In this document: piece by piece, positions 1 through 8,906 of the stretch
Layout of the letters: each line of letters begins with the position of its first letter
How positions within the stretch are numbered: position 1 is the stretch's first letter
Assembly: GCF_900104785.1 (NCBI RefSeq)
Contig: NZ_LT629733.1
Location: forward strand, 1,024,501 to 1,088,500
Direction: 5' to 3'
DNA: 64,000 nucleotides
DNA from: Formosa sp. Hel1_31_208
GTDB lineage: Bacteria; Bacteroidota; Bacteroidia; Flavobacteriales; Flavobacteriaceae
Translations under genes and position numbers: made by a program
The notes under the pieces: generated by a model
Databases searched by the model: none
Told to the model about the DNA's origin: nothing
Seen by the model: the letters and a program-made list of their open reading frames with translations, nothing else

Positions 1-585
1 AGTAATTTATCATCGGTTAATGAACGATCATTCGCAACCATAGTGATCAATTCATTAACAGGTCAGGAGTTTGTGGTTAATGAAGTTGCTGCCGATTTAG
101 AAGCTTCGAATCTTGATAAAACAGATTTAACTTTACCTTCAAGATTGTCTTTTGGAGCTGGTATTGGCGCACCAAGAAAGTGGTTTGTTGGAGCGGAGTA
201 CACCCTTCAAAACACAAGTGAATTTTCAAATCCAATTGTATCAATAGAAAATGCTAATTTTGTAAATGCTTCAAATGTGTCTGTTGGAGGTTTTTATATT
301 CCAGATTACAATTCATTTTCAAGCTACTGGAAACGAGTAACCTATCGTGCTGGTTTTCATTTTGAAAACACTGGATTAGAGGTGAACAACGAAACTATTA
401 ATGAGTTTGGCATGTCTTTTGGAGTAGGATTACCAGTTGGAAATGTTTTCTCAAATGCCAATGTTGGTTTTGAGTTCGGAAGACGAGGAACAATAAATCA
501 AAATCTCATTCAAGAAAACTTTATCAATGTGAACATAAGTCTATCATTAAACGATAGATGGTTTGAAAAAAGAAAATATAACTAA
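1..585 (+). CDS. outer-membrane beta-barrel protein, 5'-truncated by the window
   Basis: The reading frame is open from base 1, so this is the C-terminal 194 residues of a longer protein. A GTG at 43 is in frame but is unlikely to be the true start because the frame continues upstream. The visible part alternates aromatic/hydrophobic and polar residues with many Gly and Asn, as in outer-membrane beta strands, and ends in short strand-like segments. It lies 16 bp upstream of the TPR gene and in line with lptC, a context that suggests an envelope role. A FadL/OmpP1-like barrel is possible but I cannot see the N-terminal half that would decide it. No enzymatic motif is visible. Confidence 0.7.
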   Translation, partial: SNLSSVNERSFATIVINSLTGQEFVVNEVAADLEASNLDKTDLTLPSRLSFGAGIGAPRKWFVGAEYTLQNTSEFSNPIVSIENANFVNASNVSVGGFYIPDYNSFSSYWKRVTYRAGFHFENTGLEVNNETINEFGMSFGVGLPVGNVFSNANVGFEFGRRGTINQNLIQENFINVNISLSLNDRWFEKRKYN

Positions 586-601
586 CGTAAATTAAAAGAA
601 G

Positions 602-1984
602 ATGAAAACGAGAATTACACTAATCATTGCTGCTTTGTTCATGGCGACAAACTTTAGCTTTGCGCAACAAGACGAAGAGTGTATGTTAAACTTAACGTTG
701 ATGAATGACTACGTTAAGACAAAGAAATATGACGAAGCCTATGAGCCTTGGATGAAAGTAAGAAATAAATGTCCGAAGTTTAATATCGCACTTTATAAAT
801 ACGGTGAGAAGATTTTAGATCATAAAATTGACAATTCCTCAGGAGCAGAAAAAGTAGCGTTTATAGAAGATTATATGGTTTTATTAGATAAAGCCAGAGA
901 ATACTATTCAAGTAAATATGAATTAGGAGAAGTATTAGAGAGAAAAGGCGTGTTAATGTATGAGAATCAAAAAGATTTGAATATTAATGACAAAAAAATA
1001 TACGATACCTTCCACGATGCATATATGCAAGATTTGCCAAACTTTACAAATACAAAAGGATTGTATGTTTACTTTACTAAAACGGTAGACCTTTTTAATG
1101 CTGGAGAATTTGAACTTCAAAGCGTGTTTGATAAGTATGATGATGTTAACGAGCAGTTAGAAAATCTAAACGAAAAATATGCCAAGGCATTGAATGAAAT
1201 CATTCTTAAAGAAGAAAGAGGAGAAGCTTTAGGTAAAAAAGAAAAGCAATATAAAAAATACTACCAAGCTAAAATTGAAGCTAACGGTAAAGTTGCAGGA
1301 AGTTTAGATACGTATTTGGGTCAGTTAGCCAATTGTGAGAACTTAATTCCTTTATATCAAAAAGATTTTCCAACATATAAAACAGATGCTGTATGGTTAA
1401 AAAGAGCCGTAAGTAGAATGTACAACAAAGAATGTACAGATGATCCGTTATATATTGAGTTGGTAAAAGCTTATGATGCAACCGCACCATCAGCAGATAC
1501 AAAGTATTTTGTTGCAAATGTATTGTATAAGCAAGGCAAAAACTCTGAAGGTGATAAATACATCAGAGAAGCTTATGAATTAGAAACAGATACATTTAAA
1601 AAATCAAAACTAGCGAAGCGAATCGCAAATGCTTTCAAAAAGAGAGGAAGCTATGGGACTGCGAGAACATACTATAGAGAAGCCTTGAAGTTGAATCCAT
1701 CAGATGGAACTCCACACTTAAGAATTGCATCTATGTATGCAGACAGTGCTAAGAATTGTGGTGATTCTAACTTTAATAAAAGAGCGGTATTTTGGTATGC
1801 TGCACAAGAGGCTTTAAAAGCGGGCCAAGTAGATCCAAGCTTAAAATCGACAGCGTCAAAAACAGCAGCATCTTATAACGCTAATGCACCAACAAAAGCT
1901 GAAATATTTACAGCTGGGAATGCAGGAGAAACCATCACTATTGGGTGTTGGATGGGAGGTAGCGTAAGAGTGCCAAGCCTATAA
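602..1984 (+). CDS. exported tetratricopeptide-repeat protein
   Basis: 460 residues. It starts with a clear signal peptide (charged MKTR, hydrophobic core to about residue 19, cleavage near FAQQ). The mature part is mostly helical, with a charged, coiled region around residues 170-225 and TPR-like helix pairs in the C-terminal third (for example around the segment SYGTARTYYREALKLNPSDG). It probably acts in the periplasm as a protein-interaction scaffold. Its stop is immediately followed by the lptC start codon, so the two are certainly co-transcribed. This suggests a link to lipopolysaccharide or outer-membrane assembly, but no specific partner can be read from the sequence. Confidence 0.82.
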   Translation: MKTRITLIIAALFMATNFSFAQQDEECMLNLTLMNDYVKTKKYDEAYEPWMKVRNKCPKFNIALYKYGEKILDHKIDNSSGAEKVAFIEDYMVLLDKAREYYSSKYELGEVLERKGVLMYENQKDLNINDKKIYDTFHDAYMQDLPNFTNTKGLYVYFTKTVDLFNAGEFELQSVFDKYDDVNEQLENLNEKYAKALNEIILKEERGEALGKKEKQYKKYYQAKIEANGKVAGSLDTYLGQLANCENLIPLYQKDFPTYKTDAVWLKRAVSRMYNKECTDDPLYIELVKAYDATAPSADTKYFVANVLYKQGKNSEGDKYIREAYELETDTFKKSKLAKRIANAFKKRGSYGTARTYYREALKLNPSDGTPHLRIASMYADSAKNCGDSNFNKRAVFWYAAQEALKAGQVDPSLKSTASKTAASYNANAPTKAEIFTAGNAGETITIGCWMGGSVRVPSL

Positions 1985-2554
1985 ATGAAACGTCAAATAT
2001 TACATATAAATAAAGTCATAGTCACAGCAATTGTTGTGACTATGTTTTTTTCATGTAAAAACAACTTCAAAGAAGTACAAAAAATAGGTGTGCTTCAAAA
2101 TCAGCCCATCGGCGAAGCAAAAAATATCAATTTAAAATATACGGAAGCTGAAGATTCTATTGGGCGCGTAGTAGCCAATTTGGAAAGTCCTAAAATGTTA
2201 GATTATTCAAATCGTGAGTTTTCATTTTCAGAGTTTCCAGAGGGTGTTCGTTTATCTCTTTATGATGAAGATGGTCGAAAGAATATTGTTTTGGCAGACT
2301 ACGCTATTGTTTATAATGCGACCGATTTAATAGATCTACAAGGTAATGTCATATTGGTCACTCCTCAAAATGATAGTTTATTTGCAGAACAGCTATATTA
2401 CGATCAAAGCCGTGAATGGCTATTCACAAATCTTCCAGTTCAATTAAAATCTTCCACATCAAATAGTGGTCGTGGTGATATCTTTGACTCCGATTCTAAA
2501 TTTAAAAACTATACAATATTAGAAGGGCGAGGTGATATGATATTAAAAGATTAA
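1985..2554 (+). CDS. lptC: LptC-like LPS export periplasmic protein
   Basis: 189 residues with a short hydrophobic N-terminus ending in a lipobox-like FFSC (Cys at about residue 24), so it is probably a lipoprotein or N-terminally anchored. The remainder reads as successive beta strands carrying LptC-family signatures: a target segment near SFSEFPEGV, then DYAIVYNATDLIDLQGNV and a second 'DSLFAEQLYYD' strand. LptC hands lipopolysaccharide from the inner-membrane LptBFG complex to the LptA bridge. It directly abuts the TPR gene upstream. Length is normal for Bacteroidota LptC. The assignment rests on the beta-jellyroll pattern and context; the family is poorly conserved. Confidence 0.82.
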   Translation: MKRQILHINKVIVTAIVVTMFFSCKNNFKEVQKIGVLQNQPIGEAKNINLKYTEAEDSIGRVVANLESPKMLDYSNREFSFSEFPEGVRLSLYDEDGRKNIVLADYAIVYNATDLIDLQGNVILVTPQNDSLFAEQLYYDQSREWLFTNLPVQLKSSTSNSGRGDIFDSDSKFKNYTILEGRGDMILKD

Positions 2555-2558
2555 CACC

Positions 2559-2591
2559 TTGGTTTTTATTTGTAAAACATCTTTATCTTTG
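2559..2591 (+). promoter_or_regulatory. Bacteroidota-type promoter for the 2614/2808 genes
   Basis: A TTG at 2559-2561 is followed 22 bp later by TATCTTTG (2584-2591), a full match to the flavobacterial -7 element TANNTTTG. This predicts a transcript start near 2598, about 16 bases before the ATG at 2614. It fits the break between lptC and the following membrane-protein genes. Confidence 0.55.
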
Positions 2592-2613
2592 TGCTTAACA
2601 ATAAAGTAATGAC

Positions 2614-2802
2614 ATGAAGATACTTCAGTTTTTTCAATATGCATATTTGTTTTTTGCTGTGCTTTTTATTTATGATGCAATTTCAAATATAGGTGTAGAT
2701 AATAGCCGAATGACAATTTCATTCGTTTTTGCCGGTTTATCAATCTTTATGTTTTTCTTCCGAAAAAAGTTTAGAAATAAATTCGATAACAGAAACAAGT
2801 AA
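2614..2802 (+). CDS. small two-helix membrane protein
   Basis: 62 residues with two hydrophobic segments (about 5-22 and 32-50) separated by a short polar loop, and a basic C-terminal tail (FRKKFRNKF). It is preceded by a good promoter and lies 5 bp before the CNNM/CBS gene, so the two probably form a pair. Small proteins of this shape recur upstream of this transporter gene in flavobacteria, to my recollection. I assign no function. Confidence 0.65.
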   Translation: MKILQFFQYAYLFFAVLFIYDAISNIGVDNSRMTISFVFAGLSIFMFFFRKKFRNKFDNRNK

Positions 2803-2807
2803 CCGCT

Positions 2808-4097
2808 ATGGACTTTAGCCTTGTTATTATTGTTCTCATGTTATTGCTTTCGGCATTTTTCTCTGGAATGGAAATTGCCTATGTGTCTTCGAATAAGATT
2901 CATATAGAAATCGAAAAAAAACAAGGCGATTTTATCGCTAAAATTTTAACAAAGCTCACCGAGAAACCATCCAAATTTATTGCCACTATGCTTATTGGTA
3001 ACAATATTGCATTGGTTGTCTATGGCTTTGTTATGGGAGATGTTTTAATGGAGTGGTTCCAATCTATGTCGCCCTCTCAATATCAAGTTGTAAATTCTCT
3101 ATTGACAGATTTGAGTTTGTTATCCCAAACTATCATTTCGACTATTATTATTTTGATAACGGCTGAATTTCTGCCCAAGGTGTTTTTTCAAATCTATGCG
3201 AATTCTTTTCTGAAGATATTCGCTTTTCCAGCTTATGTATTCTATTTGCTGTTTTGGTTTGTGTCATCGTTTATCATTTGGATTTCAGACCGCATTCTAA
3301 AACGTTTTTTTAAAACAGAAGGAGATGATGTGCAGTTGGCGATGTCAAAAGTAGAGCTGGGTAATTACATTAGTGAACAGATGCAATCTGTTGAAGCACA
3401 TGATGAAGTGGATAGTGAAATCCAGATATTTCAAAATGCTCTAGAGTTTGCAGAAGTTAAGGCAAGAGAGGTTATGGTTCCAAGAACAGAGATTACAGCT
3501 GTTGAGATAAATGATACAATTAAAACGGTAAGTACCTTATTTATTGATTCGGGATTGTCAAAAATACTGGTCTATAAGGATAGTATCGACGATATTCAAG
3601 GATATGTCCATTCATTTGATTTATTTAAACAACCGAAATCAATCAAATCAGTCACGAAACCGGTCGTTTATGTGCCAGCAACCATGTTGGTGAAAGATGT
3701 TCTTAATATTTTGACCAAGAAACGTAAAAGTATGGCTGTAGTTATTGATGAGTACGGAGGAACAGCCGGAATTATGACCATTGAAGATATTGTTGAAGAA
3801 CTCGTTGGAGAGATTGAAGATGAACATGATAGTGTGGCCTTGATTGAAGAACAAATAGATGATAACACCTATAAGTTTTCTGCGCGATTAGAAGTCGATT
3901 ATATTAATGAGGTCTATAAACTTAAGCTTCCTGAAAGTGAGAATTATGAAACTATTGGTGGTCTTATAGTTAACCAAGCTGCAGAAATCCCTCAAATTAA
4001 CGACCGGGTTATCATTGCCAACTTCGAATTTACCATTCTTGAGGTTTCATCCACAAAAATTGATTTGGTCTCGCTTCAAATCTTTGAGGAAGACTAA
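2808..4097 (+). CDS. hemolysin/CNNM-family CBS-domain membrane protein
   Basis: 429 residues. Order of domains: an N-terminal DUF21/CNNM membrane domain (about 1-190, several hydrophobic helices including LVIIVLMLLLSAFFSGMEIA), a tandem CBS pair (about 205-330, with the REVMVPRTEI and 'DEYGGTAGIMTIEDIVEELVG' signatures), and a C-terminal CorC/HlyC transporter-associated domain (about 340-425). The family is linked to magnesium/cobalt handling; CBS domains bind adenine nucleotides. It resembles the gliding protein GldE in architecture, but the usual gldE neighbours (ssb, mutY, gldD) are absent, so I treat it as the other paralogue. Confidence 0.88.
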   Translation: MDFSLVIIVLMLLLSAFFSGMEIAYVSSNKIHIEIEKKQGDFIAKILTKLTEKPSKFIATMLIGNNIALVVYGFVMGDVLMEWFQSMSPSQYQVVNSLLTDLSLLSQTIISTIIILITAEFLPKVFFQIYANSFLKIFAFPAYVFYLLFWFVSSFIIWISDRILKRFFKTEGDDVQLAMSKVELGNYISEQMQSVEAHDEVDSEIQIFQNALEFAEVKAREVMVPRTEITAVEINDTIKTVSTLFIDSGLSKILVYKDSIDDIQGYVHSFDLFKQPKSIKSVTKPVVYVPATMLVKDVLNILTKKRKSMAVVIDEYGGTAGIMTIEDIVEELVGEIEDEHDSVALIEEQIDDNTYKFSARLEVDYINEVYKLKLPESENYETIGGLIVNQAAEIPQINDRVIIANFEFTILEVSSTKIDLVSLQIFEED

Positions 4098-4271
4098 AAT
4101 TGCATTTATTATATTAAAACTCGAAGAGCGTTTCATCCGTAAAACGATCGCCTTTAACCATCAATCGATGAATGCTATTAAAAATCGGTAATAAAATCGC
4201 CTAACCGCTTTTATTATTTAATAGAAAATGGTATTTTCGCCCACTTATTATTTCATAAATTATACATAAAA

Positions 4272-6431
4272 ATGGCAGTTTTAAATAAAATTAGACAACG
4301 TTCACTGTTTTTGATTTTGATCATCGCTTTAGCGTTATTTTCATTTGTACTTACAGACTTATTCAAAAATAGTGATGCATTATTTGGTGGATCACAAGAT
4401 GTAGTTGCAACTGTAAATGGTAAAAATATTAACAGGATTGATTTCATGAATAAAGTAGAGAACATGCAAAGGCAATTAGGCCCTAATGCTTCTTCGACAC
4501 AAGCAATGAATCGAGTCTATGATCAAGAAGTGCGACGAGCAGTGATGAATACACAGTTCGAAGAGCTTGGGCTAACCGTTGAACAAGATCAAATGAAAGA
4601 CTTGTTGAAACAAAATTTTTCAAGTTATACTGAGTTTCAAAATGAAGCTGGACTTTTTGATGAAAACAAGCTTACAGAATTTGTTGCCAATCTTAAAGAA
4701 TTAAATGGTGAACGAGCGCTTCTTGGAAATTTTCAATTAAATTATAGCGATTGGGTCAATAGTGAAAAATCTATTGCGGTAGGAGCACAGGAAAGAACAT
4801 ACTACAATATGGTTAAAGCTGGTGTGAATGCGACATTGAATGAAGCTGAAGTAGATTATGTTCTTGAGAATGCAACAAGAGATATCAAATTCGTGCAAAT
4901 TCCTTACACTACAATTAATGATACACTGATTGAAGTAACTAAAGGAGATATTAAAGCATATATCAACGAAAACAAAAAACAATTTGAAGTTGAGGCGTCA
5001 CGTGATATTGTGTTTGTGCAATTTAATGAGGAGCCAAGTCTAAAGGATGAAGAAGACTTAAAAGCGAGTTTTGATTCGTTTATCAACGGAAAAGTAGTGT
5101 TCGATAATGGTAAAAATGATACCATTGTGCCATTTGCAGCGGTTAAAATTGATGATTTAACAAACTATGTAAATTTTGCTGCAGAGTCAGATGTGAACTA
5201 TGCAGATACTTTTGTGCAAAAATCAGCATTGCCAGCAACAGTTGCAGATACATTATTTAATTTAAACATTGGTCAAGTATACGGTCCATATAAAGACGCA
5301 GGTATGATGAAGTTGTCTAGATTGGTTGCGACTAGGCAAATGCCTGATTCGGCTAAAGTAAGACATATTTTAATTCCTCATCTTGGTGCAACACGAGCTG
5401 CACCAGATGTAACTAAAACGGAAGTTGAAGCTAGAAAAACAGCTGATAGTGTCTTAGCAATAGTAAAAGCAAACCGCTCTAAATTTCCAGAATTAGTAAC
5501 TGCATTGTCTTCGGATACTGGAAGTATTGATAATGGAGGAGTTTATGATTTCCATCCAAGTACTCAAATGGTGAAACCATTTAGTGATTTTGAATTTCAA
5601 AATAATGTAGGCGATATCGAGGTGGTAAAAACACAATTTGGATTCCATATTATTGAAATATTAGATCAAAAAGGAGATTCTAAGGTGGTTAAAGTAGCTA
5701 CGATAGGAAGAACTATCGAAGCTTCTGAAGAAACTATAGACAATGTCTTTACTGAAGCATCTAAATTTGAGATTGCGATTCAGGATGGTGATTTCCAAGA
5801 AATGGCTAAAGAGCGTGCATTGGAAGTGAGACCCGTTATTGGCATCAAAGTATTAGATGAGGCTATACCAGGTATTGGAAACCAAAGACCAATTGTACGT
5901 TGGGCTTTTGAAGAAGGGACTAAAGTAGGAGACTACAAGCGTTTTTCCGTTCCAGGTGGTGGTTATGCAGTAGTGCAAGTGACCAAGATTAGCAAGAAAG
6001 GATTAATGGATCCTGAGAATGCATCGGTATCTGCTCTTAATGAAATTAGAAAAGAAAAGAAGGCACAGATGATTCGCGAGAAAATTTCGGCGACTACAGT
6101 TGATGAAGTTGCTAAAAATCAAAACAGACCAGCATTGACGTCTGCAGCTGTAAATATGAAGAATCCTACTATCTCTGGTGCCGGACTTGAGCCGAGAGTA
6201 GTTGGTGTTGCCTTTGGTATGAATGAAGGAGAAACATCAGGATTAATTAATGGAGATAGAGGCGTGTATATGATAGAAGTCACTAAGGTGAATGAAGCTC
6301 CAAAATTAGAAAATTACCAAGCCAATGCTAACCGATTAAGTACTGCGAGATCTAGTGCTGCGCAAACACAAGTGTATAATGCACTTAAAGAAACAGCAAC
6401 TATTGAAGATAATAGAGCTAGATTTTACTAA
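4272..6431 (+). CDS. PpiD/SurA-like periplasmic peptidyl-prolyl isomerase
   Basis: 719 residues. A single N-terminal membrane anchor (about 12-33) places the rest in the periplasm. It is followed by a SurA-N-like helical chaperone region and a parvulin rotamase domain around residues 358-465 (AKVRHILIPHL, then 'DTGSIDNGGVYDF' and 'TQFGFHIIEILDQ'), with another substrate-binding part behind it. This is the PpiD-type layout: an anchored foldase helping outer-membrane proteins fold. The family often has a second, inactive parvulin copy; the segment from about 480 may be one. It stands alone, 174 bp after the CNNM gene, and ends at a strong terminator. Confidence 0.88.
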   Translation: MAVLNKIRQRSLFLILIIALALFSFVLTDLFKNSDALFGGSQDVVATVNGKNINRIDFMNKVENMQRQLGPNASSTQAMNRVYDQEVRRAVMNTQFEELGLTVEQDQMKDLLKQNFSSYTEFQNEAGLFDENKLTEFVANLKELNGERALLGNFQLNYSDWVNSEKSIAVGAQERTYYNMVKAGVNATLNEAEVDYVLENATRDIKFVQIPYTTINDTLIEVTKGDIKAYINENKKQFEVEASRDIVFVQFNEEPSLKDEEDLKASFDSFINGKVVFDNGKNDTIVPFAAVKIDDLTNYVNFAAESDVNYADTFVQKSALPATVADTLFNLNIGQVYGPYKDAGMMKLSRLVATRQMPDSAKVRHILIPHLGATRAAPDVTKTEVEARKTADSVLAIVKANRSKFPELVTALSSDTGSIDNGGVYDFHPSTQMVKPFSDFEFQNNVGDIEVVKTQFGFHIIEILDQKGDSKVVKVATIGRTIEASEETIDNVFTEASKFEIAIQDGDFQEMAKERALEVRPVIGIKVLDEAIPGIGNQRPIVRWAFEEGTKVGDYKRFSVPGGGYAVVQVTKISKKGLMDPENASVSALNEIRKEKKAQMIREKISATTVDEVAKNQNRPALTSAAVNMKNPTISGAGLEPRVVGVAFGMNEGETSGLINGDRGVYMIEVTKVNEAPKLENYQANANRLSTARSSAAQTQVYNALKETATIEDNRARFY

Positions 6432-6451
6432 TAGGCTCAAATATAATCTAT

Positions 6452-6482
6452 AAAAAAGCGCTGCAATTTGCAGCGCTTTTTT
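6452..6482. terminator. bidirectional rho-independent terminator
   Basis: A perfect 15-bp palindrome centred on base 6467 (A6 then GCGCTGCAA, mirrored by TTGCAGCGC then T6). The A and T runs make it work in both directions. It sits between the end of the foldase gene and the end of the convergent kinase gene, whose stop codon touches the T run. Confidence 0.9.
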
Positions 6483-7410
6483 AGTATTTTACCATCTCGG
6501 AGTACTGCAGAATAGTTGGATAGCCTTTTGATTTAAAATATGTGGTGGGGTCGACATCAGATGCGACCAATATGAAATCTCCACCCCAAGCACCTAAACT
6601 CTTAATACTGCCTTTAAAATCATTGAACAGACGTTGTTTTATAGGTGTCTGCTTAATAATTTCAGAAATAAGCTGCTCATGTTCATTTAGTAAGTGTTGA
6701 AATGCAATTAGAGTTTCACATTTAATAACCTCTTTCGTAATGGCACTTATTCTCGAAATAGATACTGATAAATCGGAGGTATTCGCTCTATACTGAGAAA
6801 TACCATCACGACTATTTTGCTTTTGATTCAAGTAAATGAAGTATAAATGCTTGTGGAATGATGGATAAAATGCAACATCCGAAATCACTGGTTGATTGTT
6901 ACTCTTATGATGTGGATGTAATTCATAGGTCAAACTTCTGTTTGCACTTGCACAAGCAATATCATATCCGCTTCCGCCAAAAGTCATATCGAGTAAAGAA
7001 TAAGGGTTCACATTTGCCCAGCTGGCTAGATTGTTAATTAATGTTGACGACGTCCCTAGTCCCCAATCTCTAGGGAAATCTAATTTTGTGGTCACGTCAT
7101 ATCCTGATAGTTTTACTAGAAACTTTGGATTAAGTTTGAGCGCAGCGTTTAGTATTTGTAATAGTCGATTAGAAATGGGATCATCGCTCTCATGAGCTTT
7201 TAGAATCTCTTGATTATAAATATTAAATTCAGTTTCAAACCAAATCTGGTCATTTTCATCAAAACTCTTCCATATGAGATGGTTGTGATTGGCTTTCTGA
7301 ATATCTAATGATTGTCCAAAACCTGTTGGTATGGCCAAAGATGTAGCGCCATCAAGCACAACATATTCTCCTGTGAGAAGTAATTTTCCATGACTGTAAA
7401 AGGACTTCAT
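6481..7410 (-). CDS. GYDIA-family GHMP kinase (mevalonate pathway)
   Basis: 309 residues. GHMP-kinase features are an N-terminal GKLLLTGEYVVLDG motif, a glycine-rich nucleotide loop 'DWGLGTSSTLINN' (about 117-129), and the GGSGYDIACA segment that gives this Bacteroidota family its name. Family members act in isoprenoid precursor synthesis, phosphorylating mevalonate or a phosphomevalonate, but which step is not settled by sequence. The upstream neighbour, HMG-CoA reductase, ends directly before this start codon on the same strand, so the two form an operon that supports the mevalonate assignment. Length and motifs are intact. Confidence 0.85.
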   Translation of the reverse strand: MKSFYSHGKLLLTGEYVVLDGATSLAIPTGFGQSLDIQKANHNHLIWKSFDENDQIWFETEFNIYNQEILKAHESDDPISNRLLQILNAALKLNPKFLVKLSGYDVTTKLDFPRDWGLGTSSTLINNLASWANVNPYSLLDMTFGGSGYDIACASANRSLTYELHPHHKSNNQPVISDVAFYPSFHKHLYFIYLNQKQNSRDGISQYRANTSDLSVSISRISAITKEVIKCETLIAFQHLLNEHEQLISEIIKQTPIKQRLFNDFKGSIKSLGAWGGDFILVASDVDPTTYFKSKGYPTILQYSEMVKY

Positions 7411-8727
7411 TTATTGTCTAAGTTTTTCTAATTCCTCAACTACTGCCCTATGTGTTACGATATTAGATTTAAAATATTCAGTCAATTTATTTTTTTCTGC
7501 TGCGGTAGCTTCAAACTGATTTAAAATATTCATGAGGTGCATCTTCATATGTCCTTCTTGTATTCCAGTAGTCGTTAACGAGCGCAATGCTGCAAAATTC
7601 TGTGCTAAACCAGCGACAGCAACGATTTGCATTAATTCTTTTGCAGAGGGTTCACCCAGTAGTTCTAAAGCAAGTTTCACTAGTGGATGCAGTTTTGTAA
7701 GTCCGCCAACTGTCCCTAAAGCCAATGGAATTTCCATCCAAAATGAAAAAATGTCATCTTCTATTTTGGCATGAGTTAAACTGCGATATTGCCCCGTTTT
7801 TGATGCGTAGGCATGGACGCCAGCTTCAACAGCCCTAAAATCATTTCCAGTAGCTAAAACAACGGCATCAATACCATTCATTATACCTTTATTATGAGTT
7901 ACAGCTCTAAACGGCTCAACTTCGGCTATAGCGACTGCTTGAAGAAATTTTTCAGCAAATTCACGTGCTGGAATATCAGAATTTTCGGTGAGATCCTTTA
8001 CTGCACAACTCACTTCTACCCGCACCAAACAATCAGGAACATAGTTAGAAAGAATAGACATAACGACCTGTATATCCTTTTCTTCTGAAGAAAATAATTC
8101 AAAACCTTGTGCCTCGTCTTTCAAGGTTTTGGCAAATTGCTCTAAACAAGAGTTGATAAAATTAGCACCCATAGCATCCAAGGTTTCAAAAGTGGCGTGT
8201 AATTGAAAATAACCTTCAATATCCTGGGTTTTATCTCTCAATTCAATATCAAGAATGCCGCCACCACGTTGTTCCATGTTTTTAGTGATAGGCTTTGCCT
8301 TTTTATAAAGCATGGGTTTTAGATATGTAAAAAACGCTGTCAATCTCTTGGTGTCACCAAAGTACATGAAATGTACTTGACCTATTTTTTCAGTCGATAT
8401 AACTTCCGCTTTAAAACCACCTCTATCATACCAAAATTTAGCAGCTTTACTTGCAGCAGCTACCACCGAACTTTCTTCAATAGCCATTGGTATGGTGTAA
8501 ATCTTATTATTTATCAAGAAATTTGGAGCAATACCAAATGGAAGATAATAATTAGTAATGGTGTTTTCTATAAACTCATCATGAAGCTGCTGGAGCTTTT
8601 CATTACTATTCCAATATTGCTTTATAAGTGTTTTAGCCGCATCAGAATTAGTGAAATAGGTGTTAACAAGCCAATCGATTTTTTCAAATTTCGATAATTT
8701 AGAAAAGCCTGAAATAATTTTGCTCAT
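7411..8727 (-). CDS. mvaA: class II hydroxymethylglutaryl-CoA reductase
   Basis: 438 residues. Converts HMG-CoA to mevalonate (or the reverse), the committed step of the mevalonate route. Signatures of the bacterial class II enzyme are visible: an N-terminal 'PFGIAPNFLINN' and 'AIEESSVVAAASKAAKFW' (catalytic Glu, substrate binding), 'HNKGIMNGIDAVVLATGNDF' (Lys/Asp catalytic site), and a C-terminal flap with His (EGHMKMHL). There is no N-terminal membrane region, unlike eukaryotic class I enzymes. It is followed without a gap by the GHMP kinase gene. A TATCTTTG -7 element lies about 53 bp upstream. Confidence 0.93.
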   Translation of the reverse strand: MSKIISGFSKLSKFEKIDWLVNTYFTNSDAAKTLIKQYWNSNEKLQQLHDEFIENTITNYYLPFGIAPNFLINNKIYTIPMAIEESSVVAAASKAAKFWYDRGGFKAEVISTEKIGQVHFMYFGDTKRLTAFFTYLKPMLYKKAKPITKNMEQRGGGILDIELRDKTQDIEGYFQLHATFETLDAMGANFINSCLEQFAKTLKDEAQGFELFSSEEKDIQVVMSILSNYVPDCLVRVEVSCAVKDLTENSDIPAREFAEKFLQAVAIAEVEPFRAVTHNKGIMNGIDAVVLATGNDFRAVEAGVHAYASKTGQYRSLTHAKIEDDIFSFWMEIPLALGTVGGLTKLHPLVKLALELLGEPSAKELMQIVAVAGLAQNFAALRSLTTTGIQEGHMKMHLMNILNQFEATAAEKNKLTEYFKSNIVTHRAVVEELEKLRQ

Positions 8728-8779
8728 GTGTTGAAATTTAAACTTAATGATTCAAAAAAGGGTTCTCGAATACGAAATG

Positions 8780-8787
8780 CAAAGATA
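8780..8787 (-). promoter_or_regulatory. candidate -7 element for mvaA
   Basis: On the minus strand this reads TATCTTTG, a full match to TANNTTTG, about 53 bp upstream of the mvaA start. I see no clean TTG at the expected -33 distance, so the promoter call rests on the -7 box and location only. Confidence 0.35.
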
Positions 8788-8906
8788 CTATTCTTGGTAT
8801 TATTATTGAGACATTCCCATAATAATGCGCATTTAACTCTCAATAGTTAGTGTTTTTTACATTATTTTTAGTAAACTTGACATTATTTTACCAAAAAAAA
8901 ATCCCT

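Noticed and set aside
2808..4097. gldE (gliding motility)
   Set aside because: Architecture matches, but typical gldE neighbours are absent and the lptC-linked paralogue is the better explanation.
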